A DNA stretch of 64,000 nt from Aphanothece cf. minutissima CCALA 015 (GTDB lineage Bacteria > Cyanobacteriota > Cyanobacteriia > PCC-6307 > Cyanobiaceae): positions 124,001 to 188,000 of the forward strand of contig PVWP01000006.1 in NCBI GenBank assembly GCA_003003925.1, read 5' to 3'. This document shows, piece after piece, positions 40,316-50,282 of the stretch; the first letter of the stretch is position 1, and each line of letters begins with the position of its first letter. Below the pieces are notes generated by a model. It did not search any database and was not told where the DNA came from. It was given only the letters and a program-made list of their open reading frames with translations. A program made the position numbers and the translations under genes.

Positions 40316-41107
40316 GTGACGCCCGTGTCCCCCCTGCTGGTGGGCGTGCACGGCTGGTTGCTGGCGGGGCGTCTGTGGCACCCGCTGCGGCAGGAACTGG
40401 CACCCCGCTGGACGCTGTGGTGCCCCGATCTGCCCGGGTTCGGCGCCAGTGACCGGCCCCGGGGGTTGCAGGCCAGCCTGGTCAGCTACGGACGCTGGCT
40501 GGCGGAGGCCGTCCAGCGGGAGGCCGCCGGGCGACCGGTGGTGCTGCTGGGCCACTCCCTGGGGGGCAGCGTGGCACTCCATGCGGCGCCCCTGCTGGGG
40601 GAGCAGTTGCGGGGCCTGGTGCAGATCGCCGCAGGGGGCGGAGTGTTCCAGCCCCGCCCCTTCGCCCGGGTGCGTCGGGGCGGGGCCGCCTTCCTGCGCT
40701 GGCGGCCGGCCTGGCTGGCCCGGTTGCCCGGCACGGGGGCGATCCGCAGCCCGCTGCTGGCCGACGACCGCGCCGCCCGGGGACTGCTGGCCTGCAGCAC
40801 CAACCGGGGGGCCGTGCGGCAACTGCCGAGGCTGGCTGCGGCTCTCTCGGTGCCCAGCCTCTGGATCGCCGGCAGCCGTGACCAGGTGATGGAGCCCCGC
40901 TACGTGCGCCATCTGGCCGGCTACAGCCCCGACCACCAGCTGGTGATCCTCTCCGGGGTGGGCCACCTGCCGATGGTCGAGACGCCCCGCGAGCTGGCGG
41001 CCCTGATCGACGCCTGGCTGGCGGACGACCTTGCCCTGCCGGCCCAGCCGACCGGCCCTCAGAGCGTGGCCAGTCCCTTCTCCTGCAGTTCCGCCAGCTG
41101 CGCGTAG
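40316..41107 (+). CDS. Alpha/beta-fold hydrolase
   Basis: Serine hydrolase of unknown substrate, 263 residues from a GTG. The triad is complete: nucleophile in LLGHSLGG (about Ser82), Asp in AGSRDQVMEP and His in SGVGHLPMVE. A cap region with many Arg and Pro lies between. No signal peptide. The last ~49 bases overlap the ABC exporter gene tail to tail, and the C-terminal 15 residues (Ser/Cys-rich) look like an overrun. Confidence 0.85.
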   Translation: MTPVSPLLVGVHGWLLAGRLWHPLRQELAPRWTLWCPDLPGFGASDRPRGLQASLVSYGRWLAEAVQREAAGRPVVLLGHSLGGSVALHAAPLLGEQLRGLVQIAAGGGVFQPRPFARVRRGGAAFLRWRPAWLARLPGTGAIRSPLLADDRAARGLLACSTNRGAVRQLPRLAAALSVPSLWIAGSRDQVMEPRYVRHLAGYSPDHQLVILSGVGHLPMVETPRELAALIDAWLADDLALPAQPTGPQSVASPFSCSSASCA

Positions 41108-42858
41108 AGCCCGCCGACGGCCCGGAGCTCCCGGTGGTTGCCCTCCTCGATCAGGCGGCCGCGGCGCAGCACCAGGATGCGGTCGGCCGCCTCCACGGTG
41201 GCCAGGCGGTGGGCGATGACGATGGCGGTGCGGCCGCTGAGCAGGGTGTCCAGGTCCCGCTGCAGGGTGGCTTCGGTGGAGGGATCCATGAAGGCCGTGG
41301 CCTCGTCCATCACCAGCACCGACGGGTCGCGGATCGCCACCCGCGCCACCGCCAGCAGCTGGCGTTCGCCGGAGGAGAGGTTGCCGCCCCGCTCCCGCAG
41401 TTCGGAGGCCAGCCCATCCCCCAGCCGGGCCAGCAGGGGGCCGAGGCCGAGGTCGCCGCAGAGACGCTCCAGATCGGCATCGCTGATGGCGGCATCGAGG
41501 CGCAGGTTGTCCGCCACGTTGCCGCTGAACAGGAACGTGTCCTGCAGCACCACCCCCAGGCGCCGGCGCAGGGTGGCGATCGGCAGCTCGCGGATGTCGA
41601 CCCCGTCGAGGCGGATGGTTCCCTGCTGGGGTTCGTACAGCCGGCAGAGGAGACGGATCACGGTGGTCTTGCCGGATCCGGTGGGACCCACGATCGCCAC
41701 GTGCTCGCCGGGGGCGATGCGGAAGGAGAGATCGGTGAGGATCGGGTCGTCGGGGCGGTAGGCGAAGGAGACGTTCTCGAACTCCACCTCGCCGGGGCTG
41801 AAGCGTTCCGCACCCGACACCATGGCGGCGGCGCTGCGCTGGCTGGTGGGCAGGTCGGCGATCTCGATCGGCTGCTCCAGCAGCTCACCGATGCGCTCCA
41901 CCGCTGTCAGGCCCCCCTGGATCTGGGTGAAGCGCTCCGCCAGCTGGCGCAGGGGATCGAACACCCGCTGGGAGAACAGGATGAAGGTGGTCAGGGTGCC
42001 CAGGCCCATGGCCCCACCCGTGACCATGGCGCCGCCGAGGGCCAGCACCAGCGCGACGGCCGCCAGGGCCACCCACTCGATGAAGGCGGAGATGGCGCTG
42101 TCGTAGAAGATCGTGCCGGTCACCGCCCGGCGGTAGGCGTCGGTGGTCTGGGAGAAGCGCTGGCCGTTGACGGCCTCGCGGCGGAACATCTGCACCACCT
42201 CCAGGCCCTGAAGGTTCTCCTGCAGGTCGGCGTTGAGCTGGCCGAGCTCCTCGCGCACCCGGTAGTTGGCCTTGCGGTAGCGGCCCTGCAGCCAGAGCAC
42301 CCCGAGGGTGACGGGCACCTGGCTGACGAGCAGCAGCAGCCCCAGGCGCCACTCAATCGAGAGCATGGTGAGGCCGATCACCAGCAGGGTGACCAGATCG
42401 GAGAGCACCCCCACCGCGCCGCTGCCGAACACCTCGGCCAGGGCGTCGACGTCGCTGGTGAGGCGGGTGAGCAGCTTGCCCACGGGCGTGCGGTCATGGA
42501 AGCGCAGCGACAGGGCCATCGCATGGCGGAACAGGTCGTCGCGGATGCGCGCGGTGAGGCGCTGGCCCACCACCTGCACGTTGTAGGTCTGGGTGCCCTG
42601 GAGGGAGAGGCGCAGCAGCACCGCCGCCAGCAGCATCGCCACCAGCACCCGCAGGGCCGTCGGCACCGGCAAGGGGGCCAGCCACGGCAGCACCTCCTCG
42701 CCCCGGAGCTTGGAGATCACCTGGCCCACCAGCAGCGGCTGCACCGAGGCCGCCAGGGCCAGGGGGATGAGCAGCAGCAGGGACAGCAGCAGACGCTTGC
42801 GGTCCCGGCCGAGGTAGGGCAGCAGGCGCCGCAGCCGCTGGCCGTCGAGACTGCTCAT
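41059..42858 (-). CDS. ABC exporter, fused permease and ATPase (MsbA/MDR type)
   Basis: 599 residues: six membrane segments in residues 1-320, then an ATP-binding domain with Walker [10 protein letters not shown], signature LSSGERQ and Walker B VLVMDEAT. It works as a homodimer exporting lipids, drugs or peptides; the substrate cannot be read from sequence. The ATG overlaps the stop of hisG (ATGA), so the two are co-translated although functionally unrelated. Its 3' end overlaps the convergent hydrolase gene. Confidence 0.92.
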   Translation of the reverse strand: MSSLDGQRLRRLLPYLGRDRKRLLLSLLLLIPLALAASVQPLLVGQVISKLRGEEVLPWLAPLPVPTALRVLVAMLLAAVLLRLSLQGTQTYNVQVVGQRLTARIRDDLFRHAMALSLRFHDRTPVGKLLTRLTSDVDALAEVFGSGAVGVLSDLVTLLVIGLTMLSIEWRLGLLLLVSQVPVTLGVLWLQGRYRKANYRVREELGQLNADLQENLQGLEVVQMFRREAVNGQRFSQTTDAYRRAVTGTIFYDSAISAFIEWVALAAVALVLALGGAMVTGGAMGLGTLTTFILFSQRVFDPLRQLAERFTQIQGGLTAVERIGELLEQPIEIADLPTSQRSAAAMVSGAERFSPGEVEFENVSFAYRPDDPILTDLSFRIAPGEHVAIVGPTGSGKTTVIRLLCRLYEPQQGTIRLDGVDIRELPIATLRRRLGVVLQDTFLFSGNVADNLRLDAAISDADLERLCGDLGLGPLLARLGDGLASELRERGGNLSSGERQLLAVARVAIRDPSVLVMDEATAFMDPSTEATLQRDLDTLLSGRTAIVIAHRLATVEAADRILVLRRGRLIEEGNHRELRAVGGLYAQLAELQEKGLATL

Positions 42859-43535
42859 GGGGACGGCACCGGGGCGAGCCGTTGGGCGGTGGCGACCCGC
42901 TCCACCAGACCCTGGAGAGCGCCGTCATCGAGCCGCAGGGCCAGGGGATGGCCGATCAGGCGGGCGGTGCTGCTGAACAGATCCTCGATCGCCACCAGTC
43001 CGTTGTCCCGCAGGGTGCGGCCAGTGGCCACCAGATCGACGATCGCCTCGGACATGCCCGTGATCGGCCCGAGCTCCACCGACCCGGTGAGATGGATCAG
43101 CTCCACCGGCAGATCCAGCTGCTCGAAGAAGGCTTCGGCGCAGCGGGTGAACTTGCTCGCCACCCGGCAGTGGGCCGGCAGGTCAGCGGCCCGGCGGTAG
43201 CCGCTGCTCGCCTTCACCGCCACCGCCATGCGGCAGCCGCCGAAGCCCAGATCCACCAGCTGGGCCACCGGCAGCTGGTGCTCCCGCAGCACGTCGTACC
43301 CCACCACCCCGAGCTGGGCCTGGCCGTAGGCCACATAGACCGGCACGTCGGCGTTGCGCACCAGCAGGGCCCGGGCCGTGCCGCAGCGGCTGGGCACCAT
43401 CAGCAGGCGGTTGTCCTCCTCCAGCAGGGCGGAGAAGTCCAGGCCGGCCTCCTGGAAGCGGCGCACCGAATCCTTCAGCAGGGCGCCCTTGGCCAGGGCG
43501 ACGGTGATCGGGGTCCGCTGGTTGGCGGTGATCAT
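42855..43535 (-). CDS. hisG: ATP phosphoribosyltransferase, short form
   Basis: First enzyme of histidine synthesis, joining ATP and PRPP. From the ATG at 43535 it has 226 residues, the short HisGS type with no C-terminal regulatory domain, so it needs HisZ as partner; hisZ is not in the window. Family blocks: [38 protein letters not shown] and the PRPP loop [14 protein letters not shown]. It diverges from gloB by only 29 bases. Confidence 0.95.
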   Translation of the reverse strand: MITANQRTPITVALAKGALLKDSVRRFQEAGLDFSALLEEDNRLLMVPSRCGTARALLVRNADVPVYVAYGQAQLGVVGYDVLREHQLPVAQLVDLGFGGCRMAVAVKASSGYRRAADLPAHCRVASKFTRCAEAFFEQLDLPVELIHLTGSVELGPITGMSEAIVDLVATGRTLRDNGLVAIEDLFSSTARLIGHPLALRLDDGALQGLVERVATAQRLAPVPSP

Positions 43536-43564
43536 GGAAGCCAGCAGCAACCTGGACTGTAACG

Positions 43565-44347
43565 ATGCCGGATCCCGCCGAAGCCACCGCCGAAGCCGGA
43601 GCCCCGGTGTCACGACCGGAGCCCCTGCAGGTGGCGCTGCTGCCCGTGCTGCGGGACAACTACCTGTTCGTGCTCCACGACGGCCGGCGGGCGGCGCTGG
43701 TGGATCCGGCGGTGGCGGACCCGGCGATCGCCTGGCTGCGGCAGCGGCAGCTGGAGCTGGTGGCCGTGCTGCACACCCACCACCACAGCGATCACATCGG
43801 CGGCACCCCCGCCCTGCTGCGGGAATGGCCCGGGGCCGCGGTGGTGGCGGCCCGCGACGACCGGGAGCGGATCCCGTTCCAGACCCGGGGGGTGGCGGAC
43901 GGGGATCGCTTCACCCTGCTGGGCCAGCCGGTGGAGGTGCTGGCGGTGCCGGGCCACACCCGCGCCCACATCGCCTTCCACCTGCCCCTGCAGGGGGAGC
44001 TGTTCTGCGGCGACACCCTGTTCGCCGCCGGCTGCGGCCGGCTGTTCGAAGGAACCCCCGAGCAGATGCACCGCTCCTTGCAGCGGCTGGCGGCCCTGCC
44101 GGAGACGACCAGGGTGTGGTGCGCCCATGAGTACACCGAGGGGAACCTGCGCTGGGCGGCCGCCCAGCGGCCGGGGGACGGAGCCATCGCCGAACGGCTG
44201 GCCGCGGTGCGGCTCACCCGCGCCCAGGCCGGGCCCACGATCCCCAGCAGCATCGGCGAGGAACGCCGCACCAACCTGTTCGTGCGGGCGGCGGATCCGG
44301 AACAACTGGCGGCCCTGCGCCGCAGCAAAAATGACTGGACGGGATGA
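43565..44347 (+). CDS. gloB: Hydroxyacylglutathione hydrolase (glyoxalase II)
   Basis: Metallo-beta-lactamase-fold enzyme that hydrolyses S-lactoylglutathione, finishing methylglyoxal detoxification. It has 260 residues. The binuclear metal motif [10 protein letters not shown] is near residue 75, VPGHTRAH follows, then FCGDTLF and CAHEYT. A 20-residue Ala/Glu-rich N-terminal stretch precedes the domain. It is divergent from hisG. Confidence 0.93.
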   Translation: MPDPAEATAEAGAPVSRPEPLQVALLPVLRDNYLFVLHDGRRAALVDPAVADPAIAWLRQRQLELVAVLHTHHHSDHIGGTPALLREWPGAAVVAARDDRERIPFQTRGVADGDRFTLLGQPVEVLAVPGHTRAHIAFHLPLQGELFCGDTLFAAGCGRLFEGTPEQMHRSLQRLAALPETTRVWCAHEYTEGNLRWAAAQRPGDGAIAERLAAVRLTRAQAGPTIPSSIGEERRTNLFVRAADPEQLAALRRSKNDWTG

Positions 44348-44416
44348 GCACGACGGCGTGGGCGGCCACGGGCCGGCCCTGCAGCAGTGGCAGGACAGGG
44401 ACGGCCGATCCCGGGG

Positions 44417-45601
44417 TCAGTCCGGGGAGCTGAAGCCTTCCCCGTGACGCCCCGGCGGCAGGGTCACCAGGGGCCGGCCCCCGGGAAACAGCAGCGCCGA
44501 CTCGCCGGAGCGGAACCGCAGCCGGCCGCGGCGGCCATGGGGATGGTCGGCCTCGAGGGGGGCCCGCCAGCGCAGCCGCTGCTCCCCGAGCTGCACCTGA
44601 TAGAGCCATTCGCGGCCGAGGAACTCCCGGCCGGTGATCCAGGCGGCTCCTTCCTCATCAGGCAGGAATTCCAGGGCCTGGGGGCGGACCATCACCTCAA
44701 CGGCCTCCGATCCCCCGGAGCCCGCGTCGCCGCCGGAGAGGGGCTCGAGCTCGCCGAGGGCGGTCTGCAGCCGCCGGCCCCGCCAGCGGGCCGGCAACAG
44801 GTTGGACTGGAGCACGAACTGGCCGACGAAGGCGGTGGCGGGCTGGTCGACCAGCTGCCGCGGCGGAGCGCACTGGTGCAGCACACCGTCGCGAAGCACC
44901 CCCACCCGGTCGCAGATCGCCAGGGCCTCCTCCGGGTCATGGGTCACCATCAGGCCACTGGCGCCGCAGCGGGCCAGCACGGCGGGCAACTCGCTGCGCA
45001 GCCGCAGCCGCACCTCCACATCCAGATTGGAGAAGGGTTCATCGAGCAGCACCACCGAGGGCGACGGCGCCAGGGCACGGGCCATCGCCAGGCGCTGACG
45101 CTGGCCGCCGGAGAGCTCGTGGGGGTAGCGGCGCTCCAGCCCGCCCAGACCCAGCAGGTCGAGCAGCCAGGCCACCCGGGCGGTGTCCTGGCCGCGACGC
45201 AGGCCGAAACAGGCGTTGCGCCAGGCATCGAGATGGGGGAAGAGGGCATCATCCTGGAAGACCATGCCGACGCCCCGCCGCTCGGGGGGCAACAGGCGAT
45301 CGGGACCCGCCACCGGCTGGCCACCGATGCTGATGCGGCCGCGGCCGGGACGCTCGAAGCCGGCGATGAGCCGCAGCAGGGTGGTCTTGCCGCAACCGGA
45401 GGGGCCCAGCAGACCCACCAGCTCGCCGGCCCCGAGGACGAGGTCGATCCCCTGGAGGGTCCAGGAGGCGACGTCCCGGCCCGGGTAGCGGTACCAGAGG
45501 TCCTCGATGCGCACATGGGCGCCGGGCCCGGCCACGTCCCCGGGGGTGCAGGCCGTGGCGGTTGCGGTGGACGGCGTGGTGATGGTGTTGGAGTAGGCCA
45601 T
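44417..45601 (-). CDS. ABC transporter ATP-binding protein, iron(III)/FutC-like
   Basis: Cytosolic ATPase of a binding-protein-dependent importer. With the ATG at 45601 it has 394 residues; ATG 45619 would add six. Walker A is GPSGCGKTT, the signature LSGGQRQ, and Walker B VVLLDEPFS, followed by a C-terminal TOBE-like regulatory domain. This layout is that of the FbpC/FutC/PotA group, and iron is the most likely substrate in cyanobacteria, yet no permease or binding protein lies nearby. Its start is only 29 bases from ridA on the other strand. Confidence 0.82.
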   Translation of the reverse strand: MAYSNTITTPSTATATACTPGDVAGPGAHVRIEDLWYRYPGRDVASWTLQGIDLVLGAGELVGLLGPSGCGKTTLLRLIAGFERPGRGRISIGGQPVAGPDRLLPPERRGVGMVFQDDALFPHLDAWRNACFGLRRGQDTARVAWLLDLLGLGGLERRYPHELSGGQRQRLAMARALAPSPSVVLLDEPFSNLDVEVRLRLRSELPAVLARCGASGLMVTHDPEEALAICDRVGVLRDGVLHQCAPPRQLVDQPATAFVGQFVLQSNLLPARWRGRRLQTALGELEPLSGGDAGSGGSEAVEVMVRPQALEFLPDEEGAAWITGREFLGREWLYQVQLGEQRLRWRAPLEADHPHGRRGRLRFRSGESALLFPGGRPLVTLPPGRHGEGFSSPD

Positions 45602-45630
45602 AAGATCCCAGTCCCGCATTTTTACCCGTC

Positions 45631-46059
45631 ATGAGTTCCAGCGCCGGCGGAGGTGACCAAAGGCACAGCCCCCTGTCTCATCCGGTCAACACCACGGCCG
45701 CCCCCGCCCCGGTCGGCCCCTACAACCAGGCCGTGCTCGCCGGCGGGGTCCTGTACTGCTCCGGCCAGATCGCCCTCGACCCGGTGAGCGGGGCGCTGGT
45801 GGGAGAGGGCGACGTGGAGGCCGAGACCCGCCAGGTGCTGAGCAACCTCCAGGCGGTGCTGGCGGCCGCCGGCTGCCGCCCGGACCATGTGGTGCGCACC
45901 ACGGTGTATCTGGCCGACCTCGGCGATTTCGCCCGGGTGAACGCCCTCTACGCCGGTCTGTTCAGCGAGGGCGTCGCTCCGGCCCGCGCCTGTGTGCAGG
46001 TGGCGGCCCTGCCCAGGGGCGCCCGGGTGGAGATCGACGCCATCGCCCTCGTCCCCTGA
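45631..46059 (+). CDS. ridA: RidA family enamine/imine deaminase
   Basis: Trimeric enzyme that hydrolyses reactive 2-aminoacrylate and related imines from PLP enzymes. It has 142 residues including an extra ~20 at the N-terminus. Core motifs are APVGPYNQAVLAGGVLYCSG, GDVEAETRQVLSNLQAVL and the active-site arginine region PARACVQVAALPRGARVEI. It diverges from the ABC ATPase with almost no space for a separate promoter. Confidence 0.93.
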   Translation: MSSSAGGGDQRHSPLSHPVNTTAAPAPVGPYNQAVLAGGVLYCSGQIALDPVSGALVGEGDVEAETRQVLSNLQAVLAAAGCRPDHVVRTTVYLADLGDFARVNALYAGLFSEGVAPARACVQVAALPRGARVEIDAIALVP

Positions 46060-46127
46060 GCCGGTTCTCACCGGAGGCTCACGCCGTTCCGCTGGCTGGG
46101 GGGGACGGACTGCGGCAACCTGGAACG

Positions 46128-46403
46128 ATGGAGACCCCGTTCGGCACCTGGTTTCACGAGGTGGTGGTGATGACACCGGGCCGCTTCGAGGAGGCCGTGG
46201 AGGCGGTGCTGGCGGTGCAGCAGTTCAAGACCGTTGTGCTGCACCTCAGTGCCATGGCACCGGAGGAGGCCCAGCGCACCATCGATTTCGTCTCCGGCGG
46301 TGTCTTCGCCCTGGACGGTCAGTCGGAGCGACTGGGGGACACGGTGTTTCTGTTCGCACCGGCGCTGGTGACGATCAGCCGGGACGGGGACGAACGGGCC
46401 TGA
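46128..46403 (+). CDS. Short SepF-like cell division protein
   Basis: 91 residues that match the core domain of SepF, the protein that links FtsZ filaments to the membrane: VVVMTPGRFEEAVEAVLAVQ, VVLHLSAMAPEEAQRTIDFVSGG and VFLFAPALVTIS. The usual membrane-binding amphipathic N-terminus and long linker of cyanobacterial SepF (about 180-200 residues) are missing. It may be an accessory paralogue with a modified role; a full-length sepF could be elsewhere. It follows ridA on the same strand. Confidence 0.75.
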   Translation: METPFGTWFHEVVVMTPGRFEEAVEAVLAVQQFKTVVLHLSAMAPEEAQRTIDFVSGGVFALDGQSERLGDTVFLFAPALVTISRDGDERA

Positions 46404-46480
46404 TCCTGCGGCGACCGGCACCCCCACCCTTGTGGCACCCGTGCCTGGGCGGTAACACGGGCGCTGGTCCCGTGCTGTCC

Positions 46481-47035
46481 ATGAAGCGCTCCTTCGGCCA
46501 GGTCCCGCTGGTGCTCGCCTGGGCCCTGGGCCTGGTGCTGGCCGCTCCCGCCCCCTCGGCCCAGGCGACCCAGGCCGCCCAGACGGTGGCGGCCGGTGGC
46601 GGCCGGATGGTGCTGGTCCGCACCGACCGCCAGCTGCCCGTCACCGGCGATCCGATCTGGGAACTGCGGCTGCTGCTCCCGGGCCAGCCGCCGCGGGCCT
46701 ACGAGGCCCTGGTGGGCCGGATGCGGCGCCAGGAGGGCGACCGCCATCGCCTTGGCAGCAAGGCCCCGTTGCCGCGGGGCCGCTACGCCGTCACCGAGAT
46801 CACCCCCGTCGCACCCACCGATGATGTGGAGCTCGGCCGGTTCCTCTGGATCGGCCTGGAGCCCGCTTTCCCCACCGACCGCCGCGGCCTGGGGATCCAC
46901 CACGACCCCAGCGCCGGCCGAGGGAGGAGCAGCGGCACCGACGGCTGCATCGGCCTGATCCACGGCAACGACCTGCTGGTGCTGGGCGACCTGCTGCGCC
47001 GCAGCGGCACCACGGAGCTGGTGGTCAAGGACTGA
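46481..47035 (+). CDS. Exported L,D-transpeptidase-like protein
   Basis: 184 residues from the ATG at 46481, beginning with a signal peptide (LVLAWALGLVLAAPAPSAQA). The C-terminal part carries the L,D-transpeptidase (YkuD-type) pattern GIHHDPSAG...SSGTDGCIGL, where the cysteine would be the nucleophile and the His precedes it by the right distance. It would cross-link or modify peptidoglycan. The domain is smaller than most members and the match is by motif only. Confidence 0.7.
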   Translation: MKRSFGQVPLVLAWALGLVLAAPAPSAQATQAAQTVAAGGGRMVLVRTDRQLPVTGDPIWELRLLLPGQPPRAYEALVGRMRRQEGDRHRLGSKAPLPRGRYAVTEITPVAPTDDVELGRFLWIGLEPAFPTDRRGLGIHHDPSAGRGRSSGTDGCIGLIHGNDLLVLGDLLRRSGTTELVVKD

Positions 47036-47053
47036 GCCGGTGGGGGACGGCGC

Positions 47054-47284
47054 TCAGGCGCGTGCGGCCAGGGCCTCCTTCAACCGCCCCTCCAGCTCGC
47101 CGCGCTGGGCCGGATCCCCCACCAGCATCAGGGTGCCGGTGCCGGGCCACCAGTTGATGCGCAGGTTCGATTCACCGTCCTCGATGACGAGCAACTCAAA
47201 GGCCCCCTCGTGCACCCAGTGACCGAAACAGCCCAGTCCCTCGAGCAGCGACTGGAGTTCCTCCAGGGTTCCGTTGAAGGTCAC
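47054..47284 (-). CDS. Small conserved hypothetical protein
   Basis: 76 residues from a GTG, acidic and compact, with stretches LEGLGCFGHWVHEGAFELLV and LRINWWPGTGTLMLVGDP suggesting an alpha-beta fold. I know no function. The GTG overlaps the stop of the upstream Trp-rich gene (GTGA), so the two are coupled. The 18-base gap downstream to the convergent transpeptidase-like gene holds nothing. Confidence 0.65.
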   Translation of the reverse strand: MTFNGTLEELQSLLEGLGCFGHWVHEGAFELLVIEDGESNLRINWWPGTGTLMLVGDPAQRGELEGRLKEALAARA

Positions 47285-47541
47285 AGGTCGACGGTGGAGA
47301 TGCCGAAGTTTACGGACGGTTCCCCATCCGGGGGCAGGCGCTGCCAGCCCGGCAGCCAGGCGGCGCGGTCGTGCAGCTCCCGCTGGGGCACCAGCAGCCG
47401 GTAGCCGGGGTCCAGCACGGCCTGGAGCTCCACGGTGCGCTCCCGGCCCCGGCCCCGCTGGCCCAGCAGGGCGAAGTGGCGATAGCCGCCGCAGCCGGCG
47501 GCCCTGGCGGGCTGGCAGGTCCAGGCGGCAGAGAGCTTCAT
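47281..47541 (-). CDS. Small Trp/Arg-rich protein (TIGR02450-like)
   Basis: 86 residues. The N-terminus MKLSAAWTC followed by YRHFALLG, VELQAVLDPGYRLLV and WLPGWQRLP resembles the TIGR02450 family of small tryptophan-rich cyanobacterial and marine bacterial proteins with unknown role. It overlaps the next gene by four bases. Similarity is judged by pattern only. Confidence 0.65.
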   Translation of the reverse strand: MKLSAAWTCQPARAAGCGGYRHFALLGQRGRGRERTVELQAVLDPGYRLLVPQRELHDRAAWLPGWQRLPPDGEPSVNFGISTVDL

Positions 47542-47575
47542 CGGGCGGGGAGGGCAGCGGCCCTCAGCGGACCGG

Positions 47576-48391
47576 CTATGGGGTGGACTCCTCCAGCACC
47601 GGATTGCGCAGCACGCCGATGCCTTCGATCTCCACCTCGACCGTATCGCCGCGGCGCAGCCAGCGGGGAGGATCGGCCGCCATGCCGACGCCGCTGGGGG
47701 TGCCGGTGAGGATCACGGTGCCGGCGGGCAGGGTGGTGCTGGCGCTCAGGAATTCGATGATCTCCGCCACGGTGAAGATCATGTCGGCGGTGCTGGCCGC
47801 CTGCACCGTCTGGCCGTTGAGGCGGGTCTGGAGGCTGAGGGCCTGGGGATCGGGGATCGCCTCGGCGGTCACCAGGCAGGGGCCCAGGGGTGCGAAGGTG
47901 TCAAAGCTCTTGCCGCGGCACCACTGGCCGCCGCCGAGCTGGGGCTGCTTCTGCCAGTCGCGGGCGCTGACGTCATTGGCGCAGGTGTAGCCCAGCACCA
48001 CCCCCAGGGCCTCGGAGCGGGGCACGTTGCGGCAGGTGCGGCCGATCACCACCGCCAGCTCCCCCTCGTAGTCCACCTGGTGGCTGGCCAGGGTGGTGGG
48101 CAGGGTGATGGGCGCCTCCGGATGCTGCACCGCCCCCGGCACCTTCATGAACAGCACCGGCCAGGTGGGGATCGCGGCTCCGGTCTCGGCGGCATGGCGG
48201 CGGTAGTTGAGGCCGATGCAGAGGATGGCGCGCGGCTCCAGAGGGGCCAGGATCCTGCCCGCCGCGGCCGGCTCGCCCGTGGGCTCCAGAGCGCCGAACA
48301 GGTCGCCCGCCAGGCGCTCCAGGCGGCCGTCGGGATGGCGACAGGCGAGCTGGATGGCGCCGGCCGGATCCTCGTAGCGCACGATCTTCAT
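47576..48391 (-). CDS. Fumarylacetoacetate hydrolase family protein
   Basis: 271 residues. The family metal site is seen in VDYEGELAVVIG (Glu-x-Glu) and ANDVSARDWQ (Asp), with GKSFDTFAPLGPCLV and VILTGTPSGVG following. Members act as acylpyruvate hydrolases, oxaloacetate decarboxylases or isomerases, so the substrate is unknown. It diverges from the malic enzyme gene, which also handles C4 acids; an oxaloacetate decarboxylase-like role would suit, as inference. Confidence 0.9.
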   Translation of the reverse strand: MKIVRYEDPAGAIQLACRHPDGRLERLAGDLFGALEPTGEPAAAGRILAPLEPRAILCIGLNYRRHAAETGAAIPTWPVLFMKVPGAVQHPEAPITLPTTLASHQVDYEGELAVVIGRTCRNVPRSEALGVVLGYTCANDVSARDWQKQPQLGGGQWCRGKSFDTFAPLGPCLVTAEAIPDPQALSLQTRLNGQTVQAASTADMIFTVAEIIEFLSASTTLPAGTVILTGTPSGVGMAADPPRWLRRGDTVEVEIEGIGVLRNPVLEESTP

Positions 48392-48551
48392 AGGGGCTTC
48401 ATGGCGGCGTCACTGGGAGCTGCAGGGGAGCTGCAGGGGGGCTGCCTGGAGGATCTGACGAGGGCGCCTGAGGGCCTCGCGGCTCCCGCTGTGCCCACTC
48501 TGGCCCGCCAGCTGTGGATGATGGGGGCACCAGCGGAACCAGGAGCACGCC

Positions 48552-50282
48552 GTGGTCGCCGAACCCCGTCGCCAGCGGAGCACCACCCTCCGGGGCGCCG
48601 AGCTGCTCAATGATCCGCTGCTCAACAAGGGCACCGCCTTCAGTCGGGCGGAGCGGCGGGAGCTGGGGCTGGAGGCCCTCCTCCCCTGGCAGGTGGAGAC
48701 CATCGAGGCCCAGGTGGAGCGCTGCCGCCTGGCCTTCCACGCCATGGGCAGCGACCTGGAGCGCTACGCCTATCTCCAGACCCTCAGGGAGCGGAACGTC
48801 ACCCTCTTCCACCGCTTCCTCGCCGACCACATCGAGCTGGCCATGCCGATCGTCTACACCCCCACGGTGGGGCAGGCGATCCAGCACTTCAGCCACACCT
48901 ACCGCAGCCCCAGCCAGGGGATCTACATGGCTGCACCGCAGCAGGAGCAGCTCGAGGAGCTGCTGGCCCAGGCCTGCGGGGGCACCTCCGGCCAGACGCC
49001 GGACCTGCTCCTGGTCACCGACGCCCAGGGGATCCTCGGCATCGGCGACCAGGGGGTGGGGGGCATCCAGATCTGCCAGGGGAAGCTGGCGGTCTACACC
49101 CTCTGCGCCGGTCTCGATCCGGCCCGGGGCCTGCCGGTGATGCTCGACGTGGGCACCGACCGGCCCGAACTGCTGGCCGACCCCTGCTACCCCGGCCTGC
49201 GCCGGCCCCGCCTGCAGGGGGAGGCCTACACCGCCTTCCTCGACCGCTTCATCGCCGCGGTGCAGACGGTCTGCCCCGGCGCCCTGGTGCACTGGGAGGA
49301 CTTCGGCGCCGCCCATGCCCGCCCCGTGCTGGAGGCCTACCGGCACCGGGTGCCGAGCTTCAACGACGACATCCAGGGCACCAGCAGCGTGGCCGCGGCG
49401 GCGATCCTGGCCGGCCTGCGGGGCCTGGGGCAGCGCCTGGCCGACCAGCAGATCGTCATCTTCGGGGCGGGCAGCGCCGGCTGCGGCATCGCCGAACGGC
49501 TCCATCGCCTGCTGCAGCGCCAGGGGCTCGCGGCCGCCGAAGCCGCCGACCGCCTCTGGCTGATCGACCGCGACGGGCTGATCCACACCGGGACCCCGGG
49601 CCTTTCCGGCGGCGCCCGGCCGTTCGCCAAGGGACCGGAGGCGCTGGCGGCACGGTTCGGGGAGGGGGCCCCTGCCGATGGCTCGGGACCGGGCCTGCTG
49701 GCGGTGATCGAGGCGGTGCGGCCGGGGGTGCTGATCGGCACCTCCACCGCCGCCGGGGCCTTCGATCAGGCGGTGGTGGAGGCCCTCTGCGCCGAAGGCG
49801 GGCGGCCGATCGTCCTGCCCCTCTCCAATCCCACGCCCCTGGCGGAGATCACCCCGGAGGACCTGCTGCGCTGGAGCCGGGGCCGGGCCCTGGTGGCCAC
49901 CGGCAGCCCCTTCCCGCCGGTGGTCAGCACCGGCAGCGACGGCCAGGCGATCCAACGGGTGATCGGCCAGTGCAACAACTGCTTCGTGTTCCCGGGCCTG
50001 GGCTACGGCGCCGTGGCGGTGGGCGCCGCGGAGGTGAGCGACGCCATGATCGACGCCAGCATCGAGGCGCTGGCTGGGGTGATCCCGGCCGCGACCGATC
50101 CCGACGCCCCCCTGATGCCACCCCTGGCGGCCGTCCAGGCGGTGTCGCGGGCCGTGGCCGAGGCGGTGGCGATCCAGGCGGTGCGGGAGGGACTGGCCCG
50201 CCGGGCCGCCACCCCCGAGGCCGCCCTCGCGCGCCTGGACGCCTGCCGCTGGAGCCCCGCGTACGCCGAACTGCAGGGTTGA
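48552..50282 (+). CDS. NAD-type malic enzyme
   Basis: Oxidatively decarboxylates malate to pyruvate, tying C4 acids to pyruvate metabolism. It has 576 residues. A GTG start with AGGAG (48541-48545) seven bases upstream is good. Motifs: PIVYTPTVGQAI, the Mg/NAD-binding VHWEDFGAAHA and FNDDIQGTSSVAAAA, the nucleotide motif FGAGSAGCGIAE, and PLSNPTPLAEITPED. Size and blocks match the large eukaryote-like/maeA form. In picocyanobacteria this enzyme is often the main link between malate and pyruvate. Confidence 0.93.
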   Translation: MVAEPRRQRSTTLRGAELLNDPLLNKGTAFSRAERRELGLEALLPWQVETIEAQVERCRLAFHAMGSDLERYAYLQTLRERNVTLFHRFLADHIELAMPIVYTPTVGQAIQHFSHTYRSPSQGIYMAAPQQEQLEELLAQACGGTSGQTPDLLLVTDAQGILGIGDQGVGGIQICQGKLAVYTLCAGLDPARGLPVMLDVGTDRPELLADPCYPGLRRPRLQGEAYTAFLDRFIAAVQTVCPGALVHWEDFGAAHARPVLEAYRHRVPSFNDDIQGTSSVAAAAILAGLRGLGQRLADQQIVIFGAGSAGCGIAERLHRLLQRQGLAAAEAADRLWLIDRDGLIHTGTPGLSGGARPFAKGPEALAARFGEGAPADGSGPGLLAVIEAVRPGVLIGTSTAAGAFDQAVVEALCAEGGRPIVLPLSNPTPLAEITPEDLLRWSRGRALVATGSPFPPVVSTGSDGQAIQRVIGQCNNCFVFPGLGYGAVAVGAAEVSDAMIDASIEALAGVIPAATDPDAPLMPPLAAVQAVSRAVAEAVAIQAVREGLARRAATPEAALARLDACRWSPAYAELQG

